Source: Dysgonomonas sp. PF1-14 (GTDB lineage Bacteria > Bacteroidota > Bacteroidia > Bacteroidales > Dysgonomonadaceae). From it: 63,694 bases of DNA. The translations under genes were made by a program, and so were the position numbers. The stretch covers positions 1 through 63,694 of the forward strand of contig NZ_JARXWN010000023.1 of assembly GCF_029892965.1 (NCBI RefSeq). The letters run 5' to 3'. This document shows, one piece after another, positions 57,193 through 63,694 of the stretch (position 1 is the stretch's first letter; each line of letters opens with the position of its first letter). The notes beneath the pieces were generated by a model, which searched no databases, was not told the DNA's origin, and saw nothing but the letters and a program-made list of their open reading frames with translations.

Positions 57193-57831
57193 TTAGAACA
57201 GTACTTTTTCAGCTATTTCATCATAACTATTAAAGATTTCAGTAGCTTCCATAAGCTTTTCAGTCCTAAAAGAGGTAGTTAGTGCGAATACTTTACATCC
57301 GGCTTCTTTAGCAGATTTAATGCCATTCGGAGAGTCTTCAATTACGATTGTGTTATCGACTGAAGCAGGTAATGTTTGTAAGGCTTTGATATACGGATCA
57401 GGAAAGGGCTTATGCCTTTCAGTATCTTTTTCGGTGATCAATAAGTCAAATAAGTCAGCAAGATAAAAATGTTTGTCAATCAGTCCAAACGTGTATGTCG
57501 ATGTGGAACTTACCAACGCTGTTTTGATATTTCTATTTCTAACCTCATTAATAAAAGCAGTGAACCCCTCAACTAGTTTCATTTCAGGTATCAGTTCAAA
57601 GAACTGCTCGTTCTTTTCCTGCAAAAGTGACTGATAAGGATTCTTTTGTTTATCGAGGTTTTCATATATATGCTTAAAGAAAACTTCATCCGGTTGCCCT
57701 ATAAAGTCGTCAAAGATTGAATCGGGGTATTGGATTGAATGGGAATCCAGAATTATTCTTTTTGCTTTTGCGTGAATGGGTTCTGAATCTACGATCACAC
57801 CATCTAAATCAAAGAATATTGTATTAATCAT
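57193..57831 (-). CDS. HAD-family hydrolase (beta-phosphoglucomutase/phosphatase type)
   Basis: 212 aa from the Met at 57831 (a longer start at 57846 overlaps the acetyltransferase more). Motif I FFDLDGVIVDSEPIH, motif II ALVSSTSTY, motif III ERHKPFPDPYIKAL and motif IV VIEDSPNGIKSAKEAG are all present. The VDSEPIH sequence points to the beta-phosphoglucomutase-like subgroup, which includes sugar phosphatases. The start overlaps the acetyltransferase stop by 8 bp. Confidence 0.87.
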   Translation of the reverse strand: MINTIFFDLDGVIVDSEPIHAKAKRIILDSHSIQYPDSIFDDFIGQPDEVFFKHIYENLDKQKNPYQSLLQEKNEQFFELIPEMKLVEGFTAFINEVRNRNIKTALVSSTSTYTFGLIDKHFYLADLFDLLITEKDTERHKPFPDPYIKALQTLPASVDNTIVIEDSPNGIKSAKEAGCKVFALTTSFRTEKLMEATEIFNSYDEIAEKVLF

Positions 57832-58432
57832 TGTTCTGATCTCCATTTATTTTGCGGATAACTCTGCAAGGATTTCCAACGGCTAAACTATTTGCAGGTA
57901 TATTTTTGGTTACAACACTGCCTGCTCCGATAACACTGCCTCTTCCAATGGTAATCCCGGGCAGGATAATCACTCCTCCTCCAATCCAACAACCATCCTC
58001 AATAGTCACAGGAAGGGCATATGTTCGACGGATGTATTCGTAACCCTGAGGAGTTTCAACTGGGTTTAGCCGTTCGTTTAACTCTATAGGATGTGTTACT
58101 GTGTAGATTTGCACATTGGGGGCTATCAGTACATTATTGCCGATAGTGATTTTATTGCAATCAATGAATATACATCCGGTATTTACCGTAACATTGTTCC
58201 CAATGTGAATATTACAACCATAATCGCAAATAAAAGAGTGGCCAACAGAAACTTTTGTCCCTATACTACCAAACATTTCTTTTAGTATTTTATATTTCTC
58301 CTCTTTGTTATCGTAAGGTAACGAATTGTATTTCATCAACAAATCAACGGTTTTACCTTTCAACTTGAGAAAAGCCGGATCATGGCAATCATACCATTCG
58401 CCCGCCAAACACTTTTCCATCTCTGTTTTCAT
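57824..58432 (-). CDS. Sugar O-acetyltransferase (Maa/NodL/LacA type)
   Basis: 202 aa. An N-terminal Mac domain (MEKCLAGEWYDCHDP ... LLMKYNSL) is followed by left-handed beta-helix hexapeptide repeats with IHIGNNVTVNTGCIFID, the catalytic-type His in YTVTHPIELNER and the closing GAGSVVTKNIPANSLAVGNP. It transfers acetyl from acetyl-CoA to a sugar hydroxyl. It is the first gene of a three-gene operon with a HAD phosphatase and a hydrolase and has a minus-strand -7 box TACCTTTG at 58474-58481. Confidence 0.88.
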   Translation of the reverse strand: MKTEMEKCLAGEWYDCHDPAFLKLKGKTVDLLMKYNSLPYDNKEEKYKILKEMFGSIGTKVSVGHSFICDYGCNIHIGNNVTVNTGCIFIDCNKITIGNNVLIAPNVQIYTVTHPIELNERLNPVETPQGYEYIRRTYALPVTIEDGCWIGGGVIILPGITIGRGSVIGAGSVVTKNIPANSLAVGNPCRVIRKINGDQNND

Positions 58433-58470
58433 AAGCCTTTATTTTTTATTGATATAGGATTTTATATCAA

Positions 58471-58531
58471 GAGCAAAGGTATGTCTTTGTTACATTGATG
58501 AGGGGTAATATTTTTCGCTATATATGTACAT
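58471..58531. promoter_or_regulatory. Divergent promoter with repeat copy 2
   Basis: Contains the acetyltransferase -7 box (58474-58481, minus) and GGGTAATATTTTTCG... at 58503-58531, identical in 28 of 29 bases to the block before the AraC gene. The layout (minus-strand metabolic gene on one side, plus-strand regulator start on the other) is the same in both places. Confidence 0.6.
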
Positions 58532-58557
58532 TTCCTCTTTTGTACTAATATTATAGT

Positions 58558-58599
58558 GTGAAAAGAGATTATTTACAAGCCAAAAGCTACCAACTCTAG
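58558..58599 (+). pseudogene. Truncated start of a second AraC-like gene
   Basis: A GTG-started frame of 13 codons (start reads MKRDYLQ if GTG is read as Met) follows the repeat at the same distance as the intact AraC gene, whose start is MKRENLHQ. It ends at a TAG at 58597-58599 and then all similarity stops. It looks like a remnant of a paralogous regulator left by a deletion or insertion at about 58590. Confidence 0.5.
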
Positions 58600-58639
58600 C
58601 CACTTCTTCTCATTTCACAAGCCCTCTTATTCCTTCATC

Positions 58640-58647
58640 TATCTTTG
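58640..58647 (+). promoter_or_regulatory. -7 box for the HTH gene pair
   Basis: TATCTTTG matches the -7 consensus 28 bp before the ATG at 58676. The following TCGGCAGAACG (58648-58658) also occurs at 50835-50845 near the other HTH gene. Confidence 0.5.
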
Positions 58648-58675
58648 TCGGCAGAACGTAATAAACCGAACAGAT

Positions 58676-58960
58676 ATGGATATTATCGCAATAGAAAAAG
58701 AATCTTTTGATTCCTTCAAAAAGAAACTGGAACGGATAGCTTCATTAGTTCCGAAACAGCCATCTAACAACACTCTGTACATAGAACAGGAATGGATTGA
58801 GGGCAAAGAACTGGCTGCTTCTCTGAATCTGCCACCTCGCCGACTGCAACATCTTCGTGAAAGTGGTAAACTTTCATTTTCTACCATCGGAAAGAAAATC
58901 TACTACCGGATATCCGAAGTGAAATCTCTATTAGAACAAAGTAAAATCAATTCAAAATAG
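58676..58960 (+). CDS. Excisionase-like HTH protein
   Basis: 94 aa. The C-terminal half is a winged HTH of the HTH_17/excisionase type: WIEGKELAASLNLPPRRLQHL and LSFSTIGKKIYYRISEV. The N-terminal about 30 residues are helical. It is 7 bp upstream of a second HTH gene; pairs of this kind accompany tyrosine recombinases on Bacteroides elements. Confidence 0.75.
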   Translation: MDIIAIEKESFDSFKKKLERIASLVPKQPSNNTLYIEQEWIEGKELAASLNLPPRRLQHLRESGKLSFSTIGKKIYYRISEVKSLLEQSKINSK

Positions 58961-58967
58961 CTTTTCC

Positions 58968-59261
58968 ATGCAACTATATACCAATCAAGATAGCCGGGAA
59001 CTATTACAGGCATTAAAGAATGCTTTGCCCTATATTGAACACGTCCTGAAAACGCATAAGCCGTTATTTGACGGTGAACGTTATCTAACAAGCGAGGAGC
59101 TCTGTTCTATTCTTAAAATATCTCGACGCACTTTACAGGATTACCGGAAGAACGGAGTTTTGCCATTTATTCAGTTACCGGGAAAAGTTCTGTTTCGTGA
59201 GTCTGATATTAGAAAGGTTTTGGAAGAACGGTTTCGTCCCGCTTATGATAGTTCTTTATAA
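58968..59261 (+). CDS. Excisionase-like HTH protein
   Basis: 97 aa. The HTH is YLTSEELCSILKISRRTLQDY with LPFIQLPGKVLFRESDIRKVL, the same type as its neighbour. An N-terminal helix (LLQALKNALPYIEHVLKTH) may mediate pairing. A strong terminator follows at 59283, so the two HTH genes form one transcript. Confidence 0.75.
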   Translation: MQLYTNQDSRELLQALKNALPYIEHVLKTHKPLFDGERYLTSEELCSILKISRRTLQDYRKNGVLPFIQLPGKVLFRESDIRKVLEERFRPAYDSSL

Positions 59262-59282
59262 GGGTGGTTCTTTGGTTATCTG

Positions 59283-59321
59283 AACGGCTGAACATTCGTG
59301 AGAATGAGTCAGCCGTTTTTT
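59283..59321 (+). terminator. Rho-independent terminator
   Basis: AACGGCTGA (59283-59291) and TCAGCCGTT (59309-59317) form a perfect 9-bp stem followed by a T run to 59321. It ends the HTH operon and also lies just downstream of the convergent recombinase fragment. Confidence 0.85.
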
Positions 59322-59333
59322 CTTTTATCAAAC

Positions 59334-59558
59334 TTACTTCCCAAAACTTTCTTTTACGCCTTGCATATCCCGGAGAATACTTTGATCTAACACTTTTGCA
59401 TAACGTTGTGTCATTCGGGTATTCGTATGCCCAACCATTTTTGCTATGTTTTCTAACGACACATTGTTCGCCAGCGTAACCACTGAGCAGAACGTATGGC
59501 GTCCTGTGTGCGTGGAGAGCTTCTTCTTAATTCCGCAGCAATCGGCAATTTCTTTCAA
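59334..59558 (-). pseudogene. C-terminal fragment of a tyrosine recombinase (integrase)
   Basis: About 74 residues with the C-terminal catalytic motifs: HTGRHTF (His and Arg) and TQRYAKV (nucleophile Tyr), plus MVGHTNTRM. The usual protein is about 400 residues; the N-terminal DNA-binding region and first catalytic Arg are missing, and a stop (TAA) lies upstream in the same frame beyond 59567. It is therefore an integrase remnant at the right edge of the island; no intact copy is seen in the window. Confidence 0.8.
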
Positions 59559-59771
59559 ACAGCAGTCTTATTGGCATTATCAGCTCTTTATCAATTGATT
59601 ACAAAGAGTCAGATTTAGAGAGGTAACGATTTAGTAACGGTTCTTTCTGCTTGTGTTTGCACTATTTTACATGTACCGAATAAATCTCCAAACAAAAATA
59701 AATAATATTTTATTTTTCGAATAACATTTGATTCGTATTTTTTTTGAAACGTGTTGAAAAGATAAGAAAAA
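59559..59771. other. Right flank of the island, no gene
   Basis: 213 bp. It contains GGTTCTTTCTGCT at 59639-59651, the inverse of 41400-41412, and an AT-rich inverted repeat near 59693-59719 that could end the HlyD transcript. No attachment site could be proved. Confidence 0.35.
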
Positions 59772-61103
59772 TTACTGAACACCTTCGGTCCAAATTTTAC
59801 GCAAAGGCATAAAGAATCTTTCCAATAGAGAAATATCCTCTGTTATAATATCAGCTTGAGCTTGCATCTCCGGTAGATAAGGAAATTCTTTATTATATGA
59901 GGTTTTTAATCCATCTGGCAATTCAATTTCTACTGCATAATAATCTATACCTTGCATGTCCTTAACTGGAACAATAGATATGTTTTTTACAAAACCTTTT
60001 ACAATTCCAAATTCATTATCAGGAAAGTTTGAAAACCGAATGTTTACTTTCTGCCCCGTCTTTACTTTCCCTGAACGGGTTAAAGCCATCTGAGCTTTTC
60101 CTATTATTTCTTTGTTACCATTTGGAATAACAGTGAACACTATTTCTCCCACCGTTACATTTTGATTTTTTACCCAATAGTTTGTAAATGTTACTTGCCC
60201 ATCTATTGGAGTAGCAAGAGCATAGTTCAATTCCCACGCCTGTATTTCTGATATTAATTGGGAAATATATGTCTTAAGTTGTGCCTCCAATTGATTCTTT
60301 TTATTCTGATATTGATATTCTGTATCAAGCAAATTTTCTTGCATTTGGGTGGTTTGTATTTGCGTATTTTGAATTGTGGAATTAATATTTTCTAAAGATA
60401 AATAGCCTTGCAAATATTGATTGCGACTAGTTTCCAATTCTTCAGAAGATATGACCCCTTTCTTATTAAGAAGGGAATCTCTTTGATATTGATTCTTATT
60501 AAGTTGAAATTGTTCATTGACTATTGTCTTTTGCCCTATTATATTTTTATAATAATCCTGATATTGCTTAATCCGTTCTTCCATAAATTCATTTTTTTTA
60601 GAATAATATTGTAAGCGTTTGAATTCATGATAATCGAAAAGAGTAATATAAAAACTTGAATATAATGATTGTATTGATCCTAAATTCAGATTTTTAGATG
60701 GTAGTAGAATAACTGTATCTATTTTTTGATTTAGTTGGTCTATATAGAGTTTTAATGTTTGTATATCTTCTGTATTTGCCGGATTCTCAATAATTGCCAG
60801 ATAATCCCCAGCATTTACTTGCTGTTTATCCTCGATTCTCAGCTCCTGAATTTTTCCTGAAGTACGGGCAACCAAAGATGCGGCAGGAGTAGAGCTAGTA
60901 AGTGTCATCGAGGTAGATATTGTGTCAGGGTATTTAAAGATAGCACTTCCTATCAGAATTATCAGAACAATAATTGCAATTAGAGTAATTCCCCAGCGAA
61001 GTATCCATGATGGAACACTACCCAATACTTCCTGAAATTCTTCACTACGAAGTTCAACTTGTCTATCAATATCTATCTTATCTTTATTGGACATCAAATT
61101 CAT
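59772..61103 (-). CDS. HlyD-family secretion adaptor of a peptide exporter
   Basis: 443 aa. A single membrane span lies at about 35-55 (ITLIAIIVLIILIGSAIF) after a cytoplasmic N-terminus. Next come a biotinyl-lipoyl-like half motif (LVARTSGKIQELRIEDKQQV), a long coiled-coil hairpin (about 110-285) and the C-terminal half (ATPIDGQVTFTNYWVKNQNVTVGE, in two pieces). It connects the ABC transporter in the inner membrane to an outer-membrane channel. It follows the ABC gene by 3 bp. Confidence 0.85.
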   Translation of the reverse strand: MNLMSNKDKIDIDRQVELRSEEFQEVLGSVPSWILRWGITLIAIIVLIILIGSAIFKYPDTISTSMTLTSSTPAASLVARTSGKIQELRIEDKQQVNAGDYLAIIENPANTEDIQTLKLYIDQLNQKIDTVILLPSKNLNLGSIQSLYSSFYITLFDYHEFKRLQYYSKKNEFMEERIKQYQDYYKNIIGQKTIVNEQFQLNKNQYQRDSLLNKKGVISSEELETSRNQYLQGYLSLENINSTIQNTQIQTTQMQENLLDTEYQYQNKKNQLEAQLKTYISQLISEIQAWELNYALATPIDGQVTFTNYWVKNQNVTVGEIVFTVIPNGNKEIIGKAQMALTRSGKVKTGQKVNIRFSNFPDNEFGIVKGFVKNISIVPVKDMQGIDYYAVEIELPDGLKTSYNKEFPYLPEMQAQADIITEDISLLERFFMPLRKIWTEGVQ

Positions 61104-61106
61104 TAT

Positions 61107-62942
61107 TTACATACCTAACTCTAGTTGATTTTTAACTAATGTGTAATAGGCACCTTTTTTATCTGTTAATTCTGTGTGTGTGCCCTCTTCTATTATTTGT
61201 CCTTTATCTAACACTACAATATTATCTGCATTCTGTACAGTACTTAAACGATGAGCAACTATGACAACAGTTTTACCTCTATAAAAACTATTCAGATTAT
61301 CCATTATAGTTTTTTCATTATTTGCATCAAGAGCATTCGTGGCCTCATCGAAAAATAGAAAATACGGATTCTTGTATACAGCACGAGCTATTAGCAATCG
61401 CTGACGCTGTCCTTGACTTATACCATTACCTTCCATCTCTATTTTTGTGTTATATTTTAATGGTAATGATTCTATGAACTCTTTTATATTAGCAATTTCT
61501 ACCGCATGAAGTAAGCGTTGTTTATCAACCATATCCTCTCCTATTGCGATATTATTAGCAATAGTATCAGAAAAGATAAATCCATCTTGCATCACTGCTC
61601 CTGATTTTTTTCGCCATAAATGTGGATTTATCTCATTGATAGGGATATCTTTTATTTTTATCGTCCCTTTATTTGGTTGGTAAAAAGCCAACAAGAGTTT
61701 TATTAAAGTAGTCTTACCACTTCCGCTAGCGCCGACTATAGCTGTAATTTTATTTTCAGGTATTTTCAGGTTAATTCCATTTAGTACATAGTTTCGATCA
61801 GCTCCATCATAACTAAAATATATATCCTCTATATGAATAGATCTATTTAATGGTAGCTCGTTAATTTTTGAATCTATGCTTTGTTCTTCATCTTCCTTAT
61901 TATGTATCTCATTCAGACGCTCAAGACTTATTTTAGCATCCTGTGCTGCTTGTACAAATCCAATAACCTGACCTATCGGGCCAGACAGTTGGCCAATAAT
62001 ATAACTAACTGCCATCATCATTCCTAATGTCATATCTCCTTCAATAACCGAACGGGCAGCAATGAATGAAATAAAAAGAGAAGTAGTTTGGCTGAAAAAT
62101 ACTGAACCTATCTGTTGATACTGTCCTAAGGCGAGCCCCTTAATTCTTATTTTAAAAAGTTTAACTTGTATTCGTTCCCATCTCCACCGTTGTTGTTTTT
62201 CGCAATTATTAAGTTTGATCTCTTGCATGCCTGTCACAATCTGAACTAGGTTACTCTGATTTGCAGACGCTTGGGCAAAGCGAGCCATATCCAGTTTACG
62301 ACGATAGCTAAGAAAGAGGAATATCCATAAAATATACAAAGTATTTCCTAATACAAAAACGCCTAATATTATCAGATTATAATAAGCTAGGATAATTGCA
62401 AATATGATAAAATTAACAAAAGAAAATAAGGTCATTAATGTAGAACCGGTCAAAAATGATCTGATACGATTATTATCACCTACACGTTGCATAATATCAC
62501 CAACATTTTTCGAATCAAAAAAACGTAAAGGTAGTTTCATTAACTTGGCAAGAAAGTCTGAAATTAAAGATATACTAATGCGACTGTTAACATGAAGTGT
62601 TATCCAGTTCCTTATAAATTCAACAGTTAATTGGGCAATTAAAACTAATGTTATAAAATTCAGATTGTTATTACCGATTCCTTGATCTACTACTGATTGT
62701 GTTAAAAAAGGAAAGATTAATGACAAAATACTACCAATCAATAAGCCGATAATGAGCTGTATTATCTGAGATCGATAAGGTTTTAAATAGCTAAAGAAAT
62801 AAATTATACTCTTTCTCGAATTATCAGGTTCTTTATCATTCGTATAAAAAGCAGGAGTAGGATTTAAGAGCAGAGCTGTACCAGTATCTTCCTCTTTATT
62901 ACGGGAACTAATCCAGCACTTGAGAAACCCAGACTTGTTCAT
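61107..62942 (-). CDS. ABC-transporter part of a C39-peptidase exporter (frame-split)
   Basis: 611 aa as an open frame. Six-helix membrane domain at about 45-330, then the ATPase with Walker A VGASGSGKTTLIK, signature ISQGQRQRLLIARA, Walker B YFLFFDEATNALD and H-loop VAHRLST. The first about 40 residues (from MNKSGFLKCWI) are the end of a C39 peptidase domain rather than a natural start. Joining to the upstream 105-aa frame, after adding one A in the A7 run, restores a C39-ABC protein of normal size (about 735 aa). Such proteins cut double-glycine leaders and export the peptide. Confidence 0.85.
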   Translation of the reverse strand: MNKSGFLKCWISSRNKEEDTGTALLLNPTPAFYTNDKEPDNSRKSIIYFFSYLKPYRSQIIQLIIGLLIGSILSLIFPFLTQSVVDQGIGNNNLNFITLVLIAQLTVEFIRNWITLHVNSRISISLISDFLAKLMKLPLRFFDSKNVGDIMQRVGDNNRIRSFLTGSTLMTLFSFVNFIIFAIILAYYNLIILGVFVLGNTLYILWIFLFLSYRRKLDMARFAQASANQSNLVQIVTGMQEIKLNNCEKQQRWRWERIQVKLFKIRIKGLALGQYQQIGSVFFSQTTSLFISFIAARSVIEGDMTLGMMMAVSYIIGQLSGPIGQVIGFVQAAQDAKISLERLNEIHNKEDEEQSIDSKINELPLNRSIHIEDIYFSYDGADRNYVLNGINLKIPENKITAIVGASGSGKTTLIKLLLAFYQPNKGTIKIKDIPINEINPHLWRKKSGAVMQDGFIFSDTIANNIAIGEDMVDKQRLLHAVEIANIKEFIESLPLKYNTKIEMEGNGISQGQRQRLLIARAVYKNPYFLFFDEATNALDANNEKTIMDNLNSFYRGKTVVIVAHRLSTVQNADNIVVLDKGQIIEEGTHTELTDKKGAYYTLVKNQLELGM

Positions 62943-62974
62943 AATATATTTTTCTCCTGCCGGATCTGAGATTT

Positions 62975-63292
62975 TTATTTCATAATTATCTCTTTTTTTC
63001 GTTTAATATCATAACAAACAACAAAGTGACTCTGGTTCCAATGGAGAATACAGGGCAAAGGCTTTTCTGAGGCTAATTGATCAAATGTTATTTTCACTCC
63101 ATTTGTACGAAAACCAATAGCCTCAGCTGCATCGCTTATTCCCAACATAGATACACCCCTACGAGTAATAAAGCTTCTTTCTCGCAAATACTGGATGCTA
63201 TAATTGCGTCCATAATATTTAGCTATTATGCGTAAACAAGTCGGACCGCAATCCATTGTATCAAGTTGGGAATAATTGGGAAAAGTTCTCAT
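62975..63292 (-). CDS. C39 peptidase N-terminal part of the exporter (frame-split)
   Basis: 105 aa. The catalytic Cys is in TMDCGPTCLR (Cys15), the oxyanion Gln in YSQLD (Gln9) and the catalytic His in NQSHFVVCYD (His89). The third residue, Asp, would be in the next codons but these lie in another frame: reading past the A7 run (T7 at 62993-62999) with one added base gives EIKISDPAGE, the expected DP motif, and continues into the ABC frame. As it stands the peptidase lacks its catalytic Asp. It overlaps the maturase end by 32 bp. Confidence 0.8.
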   Translation of the reverse strand: MRTFPNYSQLDTMDCGPTCLRIIAKYYGRNYSIQYLRERSFITRRGVSMLGISDAAEAIGFRTNGVKITFDQLASEKPLPCILHWNQSHFVVCYDIKRKKEIIMK

Positions 63293-63694
63293 CGATAATT
63301 TTTAAAACCTTTTTTTTCAAAGCTAAATGTATTTTCATAAATTCAGGAAGAAAGTCTTTATAAAATGTACACATATCATTATTCCCATTTTCAAATTCAT
63401 TTTCTATCCGCTGTATAGGACAACCTCCATTACAAACAGGTAAATATGAACATTTAGAACATGTTTTATCTTCAATAGGATCTGCTCCATACATTTGCCT
63501 ATTTAACATAATATGATTAATTTCCTTTATTTCACCATCAATCAATTTACCAACGGCATACTGTTTATTGCCTATTATTTCCCAACATTTATATATATAT
63601 ATATATATATCCATCAGGATCAAGGGCTAGTGCGTTTTTATTTCGAATAGCGCATTCTTCAAAGAAACGACTAGGATAAGTAATCCATGGTGAA
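63261..63694 (-). pseudogene. Radical SAM peptide maturase, SPASM C-terminus (partial, out of frame at a repeat)
   Basis: The gene enters from the right edge. Its C-terminal about 110 residues contain the SPASM iron-sulphur motif DKTCSKCSYLPVCNGGCPI and a later DMCTFYK Cys. Upstream of an (AT)10 tract (63591-63610) the frame of the family, reading WITYPSRFFEECAIRNKNAL and then ALDPDG, is open to the edge, but it is shifted relative to the downstream YKCWEIIGN frame. Maturases of this type modify ribosomally made peptides before export. Next to it are the C39-ABC exporter and adaptor. No precursor-peptide gene was seen in the window. Confidence 0.7.
63591..63610. repeat. (AT)10 dinucleotide repeat inside the maturase gene
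   Basis: Twenty bases of pure AT within the coding region. The ten units put the gene out of frame; eight or eleven units would restore a continuous reading frame through DGY...KCW. Such tracts mutate by slipped-strand mispairing. Confidence 0.9.

Noticed and set aside
63590-63623. Start of the maturase at a TTG just before the AT repeat
   Set aside because: The IYIYIY run is produced by the repeat itself and family sequence continues upstream in another frame, so this is not a natural start.
1-63694. CRISPR array, tRNA or rRNA genes
   Set aside because: No regular spacer-separated direct repeats and no recognisable tRNA or rRNA sequence were seen by eye.

Overview
The window looks like a chromosomal stretch from a Bacteroidales bacterium (Bacteroides, Parabacteroides or Dysgonomonas type). 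The signs are SusC/SusD pairs, a hybrid two-component regulator, -7 boxes of the TAnnTTTG kind, BtgA/BtgB-type mobilization genes and an AT-rich base composition. No rRNA, tRNA or CRISPR array was seen. All calls come from reading the sequence; no database search was run.

Region 1 (about 0.1-39.4 kb, all minus strand) is a polysaccharide utilization locus. It holds two tandem SusC/SusD pairs with a small lipoprotein, a hybrid two-component sensor/regulator, a separate BtuB-like TonB receptor and about eleven secreted carbohydrate-active proteins: two GH28-type proteins (one fused to DUF362), GH29 and GH95 fucosidases, GH31, GH36, a six-hairpin glycosidase, a jelly-roll/beta-helix/GH105 fusion, a beta-helix protein and an alginate-lyase-family protein. 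Together they suggest breakdown of a uronic-acid-rich, fucose- and galactose-bearing polysaccharide, probably pectic. The enzymes from GH29 to GH28-DUF362 are packed with gaps of at most about 30 bp or small overlaps.

Region 2 (about 39.8-41.2 kb) is a decayed ISL3-type (ISAon1-like) insertion sequence.

Region 3 (about 41.2-59.6 kb) is a mobile island. It carries two stand-alone P-loop ATPases, a CBASS anti-phage operon (HNH-SAVED effector, CD-NTase, E2-like protein, no E1 or JAB gene: the short type II layout), a 46-residue basic protein plus a small HNH nuclease, a BtgA/BtgB mobilization pair with a hairpin-rich oriT candidate, several HTH proteins and a truncated tyrosine recombinase. A cargo block at 51.6-58.6 kb encodes two HAD phosphatases, an AraC regulator, a Crp regulator, acetyltransferases, an alpha/beta hydrolase, a membrane methyltransferase and two poorly known proteins. 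Two divergent promoter regions in this block share a nearly identical 29-bp sequence.

Region 4 (59.7-63.7 kb, minus strand) is a peptide maturation/export locus: a radical SAM/SPASM maturase (cut by the window edge), a C39-peptidase ABC transporter and an HlyD-type adaptor. The maturase is out of frame at an (AT)10 tract and the transporter at a seven-base homopolymer, so the locus is either phase-variable or decaying.
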